Part shown: piece after piece, positions 25,401 through 38,399 of the stretch
Numbering within the stretch: position 1 is the stretch's first letter
Layout of the letters: the number at the start of each line of letters is the position of its first letter
Assembly (NCBI RefSeq): GCF_000150275.1
Contig: NW_002060953.1
Location: 1,028,510-1,092,509, forward strand
Source of the DNA: Trichoplax adhaerens
Taxonomy: Eukaryota; Placozoa; Uniplacotomia; Trichoplacea; Trichoplacidae
Length of the DNA: 64,000 bases
Direction of reading: 5' to 3'
Made by a program: the position numbers and the translations under genes
The notes under the pieces: model-generated
Database searches by the model: none
Seen by the model: the letters and a program-made list of their open reading frames with translations, nothing else
Told to the model about the DNA's origin: nothing

Positions 25401-28400
25401 AAATATCACTGTTAATCGATAAAGACTTACTGTTATTTTCTTTAGCTTCCTGAAAGCCATTGAATGTAATACACTTAAGATTGATTAAGTCCGATAATTG
25501 CTTAATCAATTTCACCTGCTTCTTGTTTTGATTAGCGTTATCCTTCAAGTATTAAAATAATAATTGTAAAGTTACTAATATATGTTATGTTGAAACATAT
25601 TGTAAAATATCAACATCACAAGCGGCTTATTAGATTTTATCAAAGTATAGAATTCTACGCTTATATGCTGTAAATGCGGCGAAGTAGTAATGCAGTAAAT
25701 AGTTAATGCTATACATGTACTGTATGATGTTCTTACCTTTTTAGCTTTCTTCTTTTCACCATTTTCTGGGGCATGGCCCGAACATTCTTCATCAGATACG
25801 AATCCTTCCATCTCTTTACAATCAACTGGTAATTTTTTGCCCTAATTTTATAGAATAATTGACAATATCAGTCGAAACGCCACATTTGTAGCCCAGAAAA
25901 ATTTCAAATCCTGAGAAATTTATTTCACCTTCAGAATAATCTTTCTTCGTAAACGCCTAGGTGAAGTCAGTAATTTTTGATTTTCGTTGATAAAATGATT
26001 GCATAGCTTATCTGTAATTTAGGATATATAATCAAGTATTAATTCTTAAATTCCTATTTTGCCTGAAATCGTCATTGATATATTAAAGGCTAACTCTCAT
26101 ACTGTTAGTATTACTAACCGCCTAAGATTTCTTTTAAATAATGGGCAATTATACGTTGCTGCTTCGTAGAGCAGTGATTTTGAATCCATAGTATTACCGG
26201 ATACCTTATTCCCGCAAATTGAATAACCCAGCAAAGCTTAGACTACAACTAACAGATTCGCTAACTTAAGCTTTAATTAAAATAAAATTTAATATTAATA
26301 TTGGACTTGAATTAAAGATTAATATTATTTGGTTTCTATTGTTTATAAACATACTCGGATGCGACAAAAGCGTATTCATTAATAGCCTGTATCACAGACT
26401 TGAACGTAATCTTTGTTGTTAATGACTGCCCATGGTATATTACAGGTTCATTATTAGGACCATCCCAGCAATCCACTATGGTTTTGTAATTTAATATAAA
26501 CATTATTTCGTAATTGATCAATGGATTAACGATAGTAAAATTTATTAGTACTATATAACATACTTTCAACGCAACGACATCCAGACAAAAGGGCACTTTT
26601 ATAGGCCTCAACGCTTGAAGGGCCAGTTAACTGGTCTTCCAATAGATCTCTAATACAGGTATTAGATAAGTAGCAACGTTAATATCTCAGCATTTTACTT
26701 TTAATAGAAAAATGATAAAGATTGCACTCACGTATTATGCGAAGAGGCAATAAAATAATGAGACAATGGTTGGTCCATATCTTCACAAACGTTTAAATGT
26801 TTCGAGTCAAATAATTCTTGTTCCAATAAATACTTTATGAAGCCATCTATACCAAGAAAACCCTCACGTCGCCCTCTACGTGTTGGTTCATACTTCTTTA
26901 CCAATCCTAAACAATCTTCTTTGCTTAATTTTGAAACCTATTACATATATCAGAATATTTAGTGGTTTTTTGTAATTTTCTAAATTTTGCTTCAGCTTGT
27001 TTTCAATTAAGAAATGCGTGATATTTTGCGCAATTAATTATACATTGGAAAACACGCACCCCCTGTTCTGATTCTAGAAATGCCATTAGATCATCAACGG
27101 TCAAGAAATCTCCAATATTAGCGTATCTGTTTTGAATAACAATATATCATATTTGCACGCATTAGGTAAGATGTAAAATTTTAATATTTGTACACATTTA
27201 CGTATTCAAAACTAATTTTCTTCCAATAGCCGTTTAGGCTAATTTCTTTACCATAATATTTCTTAATATCTTAATTATAAACGTCTATCATCATTTCTGC
27301 TAGATGCCCTTACCGAACCAAGATAAAATACACTTCAGGTCTAGTAGTTATCTCTTTAAAAAAATTTAAAAATTGTGCTCTGTTCATGGTACCATCGGCT
27401 GCGCTACATTCCTGTATATAATACAGACACAATAATAAATTTGGCTTCGAATTTTCACTAACAATCATGAGGTGATAATTTCATAGCAAGTAAATAGAAC
27501 GATAGCATTTCTTGCCATGACTGAGTACTTAAATGATACGCATTTTTTAGCATATCACAGTAAAAAGAATAGGGAATTTCATATTAAATGTAAATTACTT
27601 CCAGTAATATCTTGGGATATCCATAGACTTAATTTATAGAAAGGTATATCTTTAATAAAAGTAGCCCAAATATAGACAGAAATTTTTTTATTCTTACCTT
27701 ATGTTTCGAAAGAATTTGTTCTAGATTGATATGAGGTGACATTTGTTTAACAAGACCCATAACCTGTTCCTCCATCAGAAAGCCGGACCCACGAACGGCT
27801 TGGAAATCAAATTTTTCTTTTATCCATGTAATATTAGTTAAGCAAATTATGATATTGTACGAGTCATTATTTTAAGTTATAGTTACATAAGAGTATCAGC
27901 TGCAAGTAGTGATATAGAAAATTCTAGAAAAATTTTATAATAACAGTTTTATAATTTTAAATGAACAAGTTTACTCGGTATCGCTTAAATTATGTATAGT
28001 CGGGATATGAATCACGGATAACTTGACGATCATCAACGCTGTCTTTACCTGAACCAACAATACAGATGTGATAAGAATATTAGTTAAATAGCAACAGAAT
28101 AATTGATGTTATTTTACTAGAGTATCTAAGGAATTACTGTGTTATACGAAAAATAAATACAAGAAGGCTTCGAGATTCTGCTATGCAAGATTTCTTAGTT
28201 AAGATAGCTAAGATAAGATACTTACCAGATCTTTTACGATTACTAATAAGGCATCTCAAACCAGTTATCCACACATTGGCCTCATCTGGACTGCTAGCCA
28301 CTAAATCTAACGATTCATACTTATCTCCATAGATAATTGAAAAGGAGCAATCTTCGCTATAGTCCTCCTTGACTAACTGACGAAATATATCTGTCGTCTG

Positions 28401-31400
28401 ACCCTTGAAAACTTCTCGAATATCGGAAATTTTTACTGCGAACATAGAAATCATTTCATTATTGAGTGATACGGCGACCACTTATGTAAAACATTGCTAA
28501 CAGTTATTCGAATAGGGAGTGGAGTATTCTATTCATTTATTCGTCCTTTATTTTCATTTAAAGAAGCGTTATGCCTCTATTCAGATAATAGCGAAAGGCT
28601 AACTTTTACGTGTCGAGCACTATTGTGAAATTCTATCCTATATCACATAGAATGATTCTCCATACTGTAGACTCACGTACTCTGTTGGTTGCTAAATATT
28701 ATTCAATATTACGATTTGTCGATAATGCTACGCTCAATTACATGGGAGGTAAGCTAAAACTAATTATGTTATAATAATTATAACATACACAATCAGTGTT
28801 GGCAAATTATAAGGGACACAAAATTAGCCAGTTGTATAATTCGGCGGATAATAAGCTTATTCTTATAAAGTATTAATTTTAAATTAATTAAGTCGTTACT
28901 ACAGCATTTACTGATGCGTAATAATTTAAATCAAATGGCCAGCAACTGTACTATATCGCGAAGAAAACGCTCTACTTTGGCATCACAAGTCAGTAATAAC
29001 AGTGTCATAATATGCTGCTGCTTTAATGCAAGCTATGAAATTTATAAGATTTGTAAGGTGAATTGATAGCTGATTTTGATTTGTACGCGTATAGCAGCAG
29101 CAAATAGAATTTTCTGCTAAATAGCTTTAAAAGTATTCCTTGAGATCGAGATAATTATTGCAGCAATAGCCAAAAGATCGAAAAAAATAATACTAGTAAT
29201 ATAATAACAGTAATAATACTAGTAATATTGTTAATATGAATGAAACGAGGAATACTAATAATATTGATAATAATAAGTTATATGAATTATATACTATTAA
29301 TTGTCAGATATTTTGATAGTAAATCATTAATATAATCAGATCCTTACTTCAAAAATTTTCATTAATTAATTAAAATAAATAAAAACAAATTGTACACTCA
29401 GAAGGAAACAGTGTAGATCAATGAGAAGGAATCAAAGCGTTAATCACATGCGATAATTACAGAGCTTTATATGTACGGATGTTCCATGCCTTATTAGCAA
29501 GCTATTTTAGAACTGAGGTGGCGTTAATTAATTCAATTATTCTTCTTTCGTGCACCAGATAGCTAAAAAATACTATTTATCATACGTATAATATAATTGA
29601 TTCGATATTAATATGCGTAAAGCAGAAATTCTAGAATGAATACACTACAGTACCTCGTAAGATAATTAGGATATGTTGAAAGCATCGATTTCTCTCATAA
29701 GTCTATCGTAGTTTGCTTGCTAATTATGTCGTAAACATATCTGTTCTTTAATCATCTTACATCAATAACAATGGGGGTTAACGTCTCAAAACAGGTGTAG
29801 TTAGTGAAAAGGGCGATACAAAAGCTACAACTAGAAACAATACTAGTGGATAAAATTGTAGACAACACTCTTTTATCCACCAACCCCATTAACAATGGCT
29901 TGGCATCCATTATCAATTCAGGTCTTATGTACAATGGATCAAAAAATGGATAGGTGATATTGTTAATTTAAATAAATTATATTAATGAACATGGTATAAT
30001 CTTGAATCGTCTATAAAATATAATAAAGAGCGGATAGCAATACTAAGAGGATGCTTAGTATGTTTTCGATAATCATATCAATTCCTTCTGATTATGCATA
30101 ATAATACTGCTTAACTTCATAGTCAATTTTAACTTCTAATATATGGGATCATAACACATAATTGCATCGATTTTCTATTGATCGTAGAGAAATATGACGA
30201 CGATTGAACAACAATTTTATTAGCAAAGATGTGACATATTTTGGTCATCAATCTACAATACTCGTATACATATAAGTAAATCTATTAATTGTATAATAAA
30301 GGATTGAGACCTCTATTACATACTGTGTATGCACACTACATACAGTAAGCTTCTCTAGCATTGGTATTAACGTAATAAATTATAAAGGGACTCAATAAGT
30401 TCTTCATCTGTGAAAACGCTCGTGCATTGATTTGTAATCAAGTATTTGTATTTAGCATGGTCTAATGCAAAAAAGTAATTAAATCAGCAGTATGTAATAT
30501 TCAATTTTATAGTTAGAGTAATGAAGAAGCTAGCTGGTTTTAGAAGTAGAACTTAAACAGTCGTATCAACTTTTGTTGCTTCCAATATTTCAGATGTAAA
30601 GATAATTATAATTATTGATGTGAAATAGTAACGCAAATAGATTAATTATCAGAGCATAGGATAGTAATATGTTAAAAGACAACCTTCTCTATCTGATAGC
30701 ACTATTGTTTCCATATAAATATATGTGCACAGTACGCTATGCTACTCCAAATGCATCACTATTAATTACAATTAAATTCAAGCCTAAAATACTAGTCTTG
30801 TCAATGAGTGAGTACACTGAAATATGCTACTCAATAAACAAGTATACAAAGTCTGACGATCATTGTGTTCTAATAATATTTCATAATGATCTACCCACTT
30901 TACCGATAACTATTTACAGGCTAGTATAGCTTTAGATATACTGTACATACAAACATACGCGTATATTATAATTTAGTGCAAGTATTTTAAAACACGATAT
31001 AATTTGCGTAAAAGAGTTTGGAAGGATTAGCCTAACAAATTTATAAGTTATTGAAGTAATTTAAATGCATTATATCAGTTACTTTTATATGATTTCATTA
31101 CTGTTCAAAGGAATAATATACTGACAACGCAAATGACATTGCATAAATATAATCCAATAACTTTCTTGAGTAATGCAGTAGCGTGGACAATATGTCATCT
31201 AATCAAGCTGACCGATAGTAATCATTTCATCAATACTGTTGCATGATGTTGACCAATTGTGTGATTAATTATAATTCTTAGTTAAGCGTAATTAAGATTA
31301 CTTTCAATCTGTAGCACTACGTACGACAGTAAACCGTAGAGAGTTGATTGACTGCACAAGATGCTTAATGTAAAGACATACTTACTGTATTTAATACATA

Positions 31401-34400
31401 TAGTACAAATAAAAAACATTGAAATATTCTACTTTGTGCCGATTGGCCAAATCGATCTAAGTTTTAGATGTTCTATTACTCGCAGACAAACTCTACATAA
31501 GATTCATATTTGTATATATTATATATGTATGCTATTGGTAAATTACTTACATGGGTTCTGGTGATAGCGAATAATGGTAATAAACTGTCAAAATATATTA
31601 AACTGTTCCTTCATGTTGACCCGTATTGCTGTTTACGAGTATGTTACAGTATATGAATGTCGAGTTTGAATCTACATTATACAGTTAGATATAACACTGA
31701 GAATTGAAAATTAGCATGAATATGGGCTATTACATTGTACTATCGGTTGCATAAACAAACTAATATGTTACGGCCATATTTTCGTCATAATTATAAATGT
31801 CGGCAATGAAAAGCATAATATTCTATTCAGCCTCATTTTATCCGCTGTTATCACTTTCACTTAATAAATAGCAATATGATAGCAATGACATCGCTGTAGA
31901 AATCATTACATAAAATAACGATATGACCTAAAAAAAAAGATATGAGAAAGTAACTACTCCGATCGTAACTACATACGCGTACTGGAAGAAAATCAATTAA
32001 ATATGGTAGACGATACGGCGGTAATGTTTTTGTTGGCTAAGCTGCCGTAAGGAATAATATAAAGCGCAAAATAATTTAGAATGAGTAATGCGAATAATAT
32101 ACAATTTCCATTACACACTGCTGTAGGTATATATATAGTTTAATGGGATCTTTAAATAAATTACCCCTTAATCAATACAATCAGACAATGTTCAACTTTA
32201 ATCCCTAAAAGCAACTTAGTCAATTTAAACGATATCGTAGGTAGACAATTAAAATGATAATAATGCTTTCAAGTTAGCAAAAATAGCCTCAAAGGGAGAA
32301 ATCCTATTATGGAATAAAACTATGTATTCTCTGGTGCACTAAATCTATTTTTTAAATGCAAAGAACTTCGGCCATGAGAAGTGCTATTCTATAGCGAGTT
32401 AAGAATACAAATAAAACAAATAATAAGACTTCCTATTCTTTTGCTATGTGTGCGATCTTTAGACAGCCGTGTTTAGGGTGTAAAATATTTCAACTTTTGA
32501 AGCAGGAAGAGTGTCTTTCAAATGATGGACGATACTGATAGGAATTATAGTCATGGCATGCATTAAGGAAACAGCTAACTTGACGATGTCAAGACACCAA
32601 ACACATATCCGATCCACAACAGATCGACTGGAGGATTTAGTACTATATAGGGTACACATATTAACTATTGAAAACGACTATACAACATTAGGAACTGCAA
32701 TTCTTTCTACAAAAGGTACCACAGAATGACTTGCAAGGTAAATACTATACTTCAATCAAATACAATTAGCAATAAACATCATCAAAACGGTTGCTATCGA
32801 CATACGTGTACATTGTACACTGTATAGGTAAGTCATTGATGATGATGATTCAAGCTATAAATCTGTATAATAAGTTCGTTATACAGCATAAGAGAAAGCA
32901 TAGACAAGGGCAACACGGTATAATATAGTCATGAGTGATGGGAGAGAGAGAGAGAGATGAAATCGGTCTTTTCTAACAGTCTATTATCATATAATAAAAA
33001 ATTAAAAAATTGTTATTAGTTTATGAGTTGTATGCTTCTATAACGTTATTACTGTACCCATGCAAAACTTCTCTTTGATGAATTGGAAATGACAGTAGGC
33101 CGTGTTAGCGAAATGTAATAAATTGAATAAATCCATGAAATCATTGGCAATGTGATTCTACTTCTAATTATTAAGCTTAGGAACATTGATGAAATTGTCA
33201 TCGCATAAAATTGTAATTATTAAGCTTAGGAACATTGATGAAATTGTCATCGCATAAAATTGTAATTATTAAGCTTAGGAACATTGATGAAATTGTCATA
33301 TGAGTTTTAGAATGAAAGATGAAATTATCATCCTATAAAGTTGTAATTATTAAGCTTAGGAACATTGATGAAATTGTCATATGAGTTTTAGAATGAAAGA
33401 TGAAATTGCCATCCTATAAAATTGTAATTATTAAGCTTGGGAACATTGATGAAATTGTCATATGAGTTTTAGAATGAAAGATGAAATTGCCATCCTATAA
33501 AATTGTAATTATTAAGCTTAGGAACATTGATGAAATTGTCATATGAGTTTTAGAATGAAAGATGAAATTGCCATCCTATAAAATTGTAATTATTAAGCTT
33601 AGGAACATTGATGAAATTGTCATATGAGTTTTAGAATGAAAGATGAAATTGCCATCCTATAAAATTGTAATTATTAAGCTTAGGAACATTGATGAAATTG
33701 TCATATGAGTTTTAGAATGAAAGATGAAATTGCCATCCTATAAAATTGTAATTATTAAGCTTAGGAACATTGATGAAATTGTCATATGAGTTTTAGAATG
33801 AAAGATGAAATTGCCATCCTATAAAATTGTAATTATTAAGCTTAGGAACATTGATGAAATTGTCATATGAGTTTTAGAATGAAAAATGAAATTGTCATCC
33901 CATAATTCAGTAAACCGTATTTTAAGCAGCTATTCCATCTACCGAATCATGACTGCATGGTAACTACCTCTGGTTACTGAACAGTGTACTACGCTTATAC
34001 AGTATGATCAATGTCATTGGTGTACAATGCATTTCGAATATTACAAGTTTAATCCAGAGAAGATGAAAGAAAAAAACCAAAACGGTCGGTCGATATTATT
34101 AAAATTATTACGAATCGGTCGATAAAATTGATGGCATTTCTAGGCATACTAAAGTGGTGAAAAGGATACTAATCCTTAATACCCACCATACCGTAATTTG
34201 CAAGGTATGATAATTCGGTAGTTTATTAACAGTATGATAATTACGGTAGTTTATTAACAATCAATCAATCATACAATTATGGATGAGGAAAACAGTCATC
34301 GTCCAAGTACGATAAAAGCTCAACAGTAACGTTAATATCATTCTTTTCTTATTACACTAGATTACTATACGTTTCTCTCTCTCTGTATATTATAAACTGA

Positions 34401-36501
34401 TAGACGGGTATCGAGGTTTATCCATGGCTATCGGTGGTTTATTTTATGATTGTATTTATTGCGTTGCAATGGCGATCATCTGTCACTATTCTAATTTAAA
34501 TTAGTATTGCAGTGGATATTAGCAGAGTATGTTGAAGGATTATCATACTGAAGGAAATAGAAATGAAGAAAGATGTCTTTTGGATGAGGAAAACAGAGAT
34601 GAAGGGAAAATGGCGATACGCATTGAAGAGTGTGAGAGTGAATTAAAGAAAAATAGAGAGGAAAGAGAACATCAATATATTTCAAAAAATAAAATATCAT
34701 TCAAGCACTGTTTAGTTTGCATTCATTAGTAGACAAAACAGAGACAAAAAAACACAACTTCATACCATTTGATAAAGGAAAGTACACAATTTTGACTGTG
34801 ATAGACAATATGTTGACGAGATATCGTAGTTTATGTCAATCGCTTACTATGTCAACATTCATAACGTTATTGAGTAAGTTAGTTAGTGACTTTATTACTT
34901 ACTAAATGCTTTTTCAGCTTTCTTGGTACTCGGTTTCCAAGTTAATGATGACATTTCTTGATCCAGTACAAAAGTACGCTTGTAATGTCGCGTTACTGAA
35001 CGAATTTTAATCATATCGGTGCCAGCTTGCATTGCTCTTATACAATCGCCAGCTGTACGTGTCAAGATAGCCATTTGCAAAAAGCGGCACATAAAGAAGG
35101 AGAAAAGGAGAAAAGTTGAGCCAACATCGTACTCTACTCTACTCGTTTACAACATAGCAAAAATAAACTATCGTTTTGTGATCGATTAGTCAGACTGTAC
35201 AACACTATATTTATGAGTACTGTCAAGTAGATGAGTTGTTTTTGCAAACCGCTATAGAACATCTGTGGACTAAAATGCATCTATCATACTATCCATGCAC
35301 TGTATGGAAGAGGCGGCCGTATTGAAATCAAACTTTGGTAGAATTGTACTTGAAATTATGGTAGCGACAGCAATCCTACTTTTGAACCGAAATGGAAAGG
35401 ACTTGTAAGAATGGGAATGGAAAACCTCTTGTAGCAATACGGTCGTACAAATGAGTATACTGCCGTAGAGTGGTGGTGAATAAATCTAGTAGCGATGGCA
35501 AAACATGATTCCTGTACTATATGTTAAAAGTGGCCAAGGACATTTTCAACTTTACTCTAGTTTGTAGTCGCGTCTTGCTGAATGCGTTGGAGAATACAGT
35601 AGTCATGTACTGCCGCCTCCTTGAAAAGATTCGATCGGATAATTATGGATCATTATGTGTTGTCCGTGTCAATGCAACACTAAATAAAAGCAAAGTCGAT
35701 GTTGATTACCAAATTGTACAGTACACTAACAGTGAACAAATCTACTGTACAATCCTGACTACGAATATTGGAAGAGTAAAATTGTAAAGATTGTACAATT
35801 ATGCCGTTGTATAGTATAGAAGAAAAAGTCATGAATTTATTTGTCAACAAGGGAAAAGTTGGGGGAAAAAAAAATTGGAACGCTTGCAACAAAAGCTACT
35901 CATAATCACGATTGTAACTTAATTTCTCTTCAATCGTTAACAGTAGGCCAATGAGATAAAATTGAATGTTTAAAATTAAGATCGGTTGATCGACTATTGT
36001 GCAGGATAGAAGGAAAAATTAAAAAATGATGGTTGTGACATGAAGGATAAATCAAAAGACAAAAATGGCAATCATGGAAAGCGTTGAAAGTGAATGGATA
36101 AAAGGCATACCGCTGGCAATGGCTTTTTCATCACTGGATGAACTAAAGGAGACATGCTTTTGCATTCGTGATCTATTTCCACTGGCTAAACTGCTACGTC
36201 GCGGCATTTTATTAGGGTACTCATCGTTGATATTATTTAAACTATTTCCTTGAATTTGGACTGCGCTAAGACTTCTTGTTCGACGACCAATTCCATCGAC
36301 ATCGGCGTATTGATCAGGACTTAAACTTCGTGCTGGATGATCACTTGATTGCTCATCGCTACGTTGATGTTTCTCTCGTAATTGGCCATTAAAACTGTCT
36401 CCATTCGATTTGAGTTGTTCACTCTCTTCAATAACACTCAAGTCACTCACACCGCCCATACGAGGCTTGTCATCGTCTCCTTTACTTTCTTGGTGATCCA
36501 T
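22453..36501 (-). CDS. PLCL: PLC-like protein of the PRIP/PLCL family
   Basis: 29 exons, 1087 residues: 36111-36501, 34903-35052, 28226-28435, 28009-28048, 27698-27827, 27314-27411, 27060-27126, 26732-26937, 26564-26649, 26355-26475, 26119-26204, 25929-26011, 25737-25841, 25431-25542, 25063-25242, 24855-24962, 24661-24731, 24433-24571, 24169-24315, 23970-24067, 23830-23877, 23692-23742, 23525-23596, 23323-23436, 23101-23169, 22979-23032, 22848-22883, 22697-22756, 22453-22584. Order: Ser-rich N-terminus with KHVSF (PP1-docking type); PH (about 131-250); EF-hands (255-425); PLC X (428-556); Y (about 610-730); C2 (about 748-876, ending [16 protein letters not shown]); then the C-terminal helical extension ([23 protein letters not shown]) that marks PRIP and is absent from PLC-delta. 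Length matches vertebrate PLCL1. Vertebrate PRIPs bind inositol phosphates and phosphatases without lipase activity. Here SSHN (His428), Glu459, Asp461 and His474 are kept but the Glu390 equivalent is Gln508, so activity is doubtful. Family certain. Confidence 0.94.
27828..28008 (-). other. Putative U12-type AT-AC intron in PLCL
   Basis: On the coding strand the intron begins ATATCCCG and ends in AC. It carries TTGCTTAACT (U12 branch consensus TTCCTTAACT, one mismatch) with the branch adenosine about 11 nt before the AC. Only this junction joins exon 4 (..DDRQVIRDS) to exon 5 (WIKEKFDF..) in phase, reproducing the DQRQ..W(I/L) block of PLC-delta and PLCL relatives. GT-AG alternatives nearby are out of phase. 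Confidence 0.8.
28436..34902. other. 6.5-kb intron splitting the PLCL PH domain
   Basis: The intron lies between the two halves of the PH domain and is far longer than any other in the gene, most of which are under 300 nt. Apart from the minisatellite at 33165-33905 and a short (GA)n run near 32941-32957 it is unique AT-rich sequence. Short open frames inside (for example 34529-34729 +) show no domain and no splice partners. No nested gene or RNA gene was recognised. Confidence 0.7.
33165..33905. repeat. Minisatellite with 49-bp and derived 81-bp units
   Basis: The landmark TAAGCTTAGG occurs at 33172, 33221, 33270, 33351, then (as TAAGCTTGGG) at 33432, then at 33513, 33594, 33675, 33756 and 33837. 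The first two spacings are 49 bp and the next seven exactly 81 bp. The 81-bp unit equals the 49-bp unit plus 32 bp containing GAGTTTTAGAATGAAAGATG. Copies are almost identical, so recent amplification is likely. Each unit carries a HindIII site. Confidence 0.95.
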
Positions 36502-38399
36502 GATGGCGACTTTCAATTCAATTGGATGTATTTTGATTCAGTTTTTCAATAACTTAATCAATACGCAAAGGATAGGCGGCTTGACAAGATCGATCCAATG
36601 CTTTCAACAACAGTTATTTTCAGTCATACAAGGATAGGAGGGGGATAGCGCCAATTGAATCAGGCAATTTGACGAAACGCGTTGACTTGACCAAGTGGAG
36701 TTGAATAAAGTTCAACGAGGAATCACTACGATGCGATACGTCGTGCCAGTCGACTGAGAAGCCCCTACAAATGGATAGTCAACAATTCCAGCAACTTTTT
36801 AATACTACTTGTACTCATGATAATATATAGAATCAATCATTGGATGATCTACGGTAGTGAAAGCGTGGACGGCGGCCTATCCGTCTGCATGTGTACATTG
36901 TACACTCTACTGTTTCATGGTGTCTATCTACAGTATCCATTCTGGCGAGACAGACATGGACTAGTTGTAGTCTTGGTATTCAATGAAATGAAATCGCACT
37001 TACATTGATCAAAACAAATAGAAAAGTTCGCAATAGCTAGAATGAAAATCAATGGTATATATCTACTGTATACTGTATATATACAATCCATATTACGTAC
37101 TTTTTCTTTCAAGACAGACCTTTCTGTGTAACTTTACAATCAATGAGAAGGGCAAGAAGAAGACTTCCGTTGTCGCTTGTATTTTGTCCAATTGAAGCGC
37201 TGGCCTATTACAGTAATCAGATTGAAAAAGAATGGAAATATTATCCACAATTACTAGTGTGTAATCTTGAATATTGATTGATTGGATAACGTCATGCAGA
37301 TTCAATCCAAGGAAATAAGAGTCTGCAGCTCGTCCTGCAAAAATAAATTGCCAACACTGATTGCTAGCATGATACATGTACAACTGGTATACGAGAATCG
37401 ATCAACGTCCATGATGTGAAATGGATGGATTGACACAATCGCCATGGCCATCTTACTACGCCTAGGCGTTGTGGCCTACGACAACTATTTGCGTCTGCAT
37501 CTTGGACTGTCCATCGATACCGTTGGTCGATTGTGTACATTAGGAAATAAAAACTTGTATGGTTGACACACACATCAATTGCAAAATGATCTGAGTCCGC
37601 TTCCCTGTACTTTGAAATTGGCAAGGAAATCAACTGCAGATGATGTCAAGAAAGGCATGGAAACGATGGAAACATCGACTATGCACTCAGACTACTGTCA
37701 TGTTTGTTGATTGGGAAAAAAAAAAAAAAAAAAAAAAAAAAAAGTGGCATTTTTCAACTGCATTGCACATTGGATCGTTCCTTTTCTAGTAGAGTAGGTG
37801 GATTGCATGATGGAGGGTGTCGTAGCAAGGCTTAACCTCGTGTTTATGTTACCCCGAGAAAGAGAGTAGCAGAACCTTGTCAAAAAGTACCTACGCCAAT
37901 ATCCAATCAAGATCCTGATGGGCAACATGGATTACCTCCAATGAAGATGGAAAGAAACGCTTTCTATACGGCCAGATGAGGGAATAAACAATGGTGCAAA
38001 AGTAATGATGGACATTGCCAATGTCAAATGGAGTAAATCATTTTACAACAACATCATCATCATCAAGTTCAATTGACCATCAAGCGATGATGATTGCATG
38101 ATGCCTCCTACCTCTTGCAATAGCCGCTGTTCTAATCGAGTGGTAGGCTGTTGTCTTGCACTTTAAATTCATTAATTAAAATAAATAAGTAGTTTAAAAA
38201 GTTGCCAATTCGTCAACTGCTTGTCCGCAGACGACAAGGGGGATGTTATTGTTTACAGTGGAATGATCGACGTCGTGGTGCAAGTAGTCAGTAACGTGCT
38301 GTGAACTCAAGTGTCATCAATTCACGACCAATAGTCAGTCAATCGATTAAGCAGCACGAGTACTGTTTAAGTCATGAATGCGTCATTGCATGTACAGTA
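36502..38399. other. Spacer upstream of PLCL with one weak exon candidate
   Basis: This region must contain the PLCL promoter, but no core element could be assigned. On the minus strand a frame stays open from about 37345 to 37093 after a TTTTTGCAG acceptor and includes DYTLVIVDNISILF, a hydrophobic strand ending in Asp that recalls a Walker-B strand. No flanking exon could be joined convincingly, so no gene is called. The remainder shows nothing recognisable. Confidence 0.3.
37718..37743 (+). repeat. Poly(A) tract of about 26 bp
   Basis: Uninterrupted A run on the + strand. It could be the tail of an old retroposed sequence or simple slippage. No retroposed gene body was recognised to its left and no target-site duplication was evident. 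Confidence 0.8.

Noticed and set aside
33165..33905. Regularly spaced repeats resembling a CRISPR array
   Set aside because: Units are contiguous with no unique spacers, the context is an intron of an animal gene, and unit length is 49/81 bp; it is a minisatellite.
34529..34905. Two overlapping + strand open frames (66 and 62 codons) in the PLCL intron
   Set aside because: Charged low-complexity sequence, no domain, no splice partners, and flanked by intron sequence of a confirmed gene.
35521..35787. 88-codon + strand open frame in PLCL intron 1
   Set aside because: It has a plausible composition but no recognisable motif, no neighbours and no regulatory context; length alone is not enough.
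22453..36501. Assignment of the PLC gene as PLC-delta or PLC-eta
   Set aside because: The C-terminal extension (KRGMSIKK.., [12 protein letters not shown] and following helices) and the N-terminal KHVSF region are PRIP/PLCL-specific.
37718..37743. Poly(A) run as the tail of a processed pseudogene or SINE
   Set aside because: No gene body, Pol III boxes or target-site duplication were found to the left of the tract.
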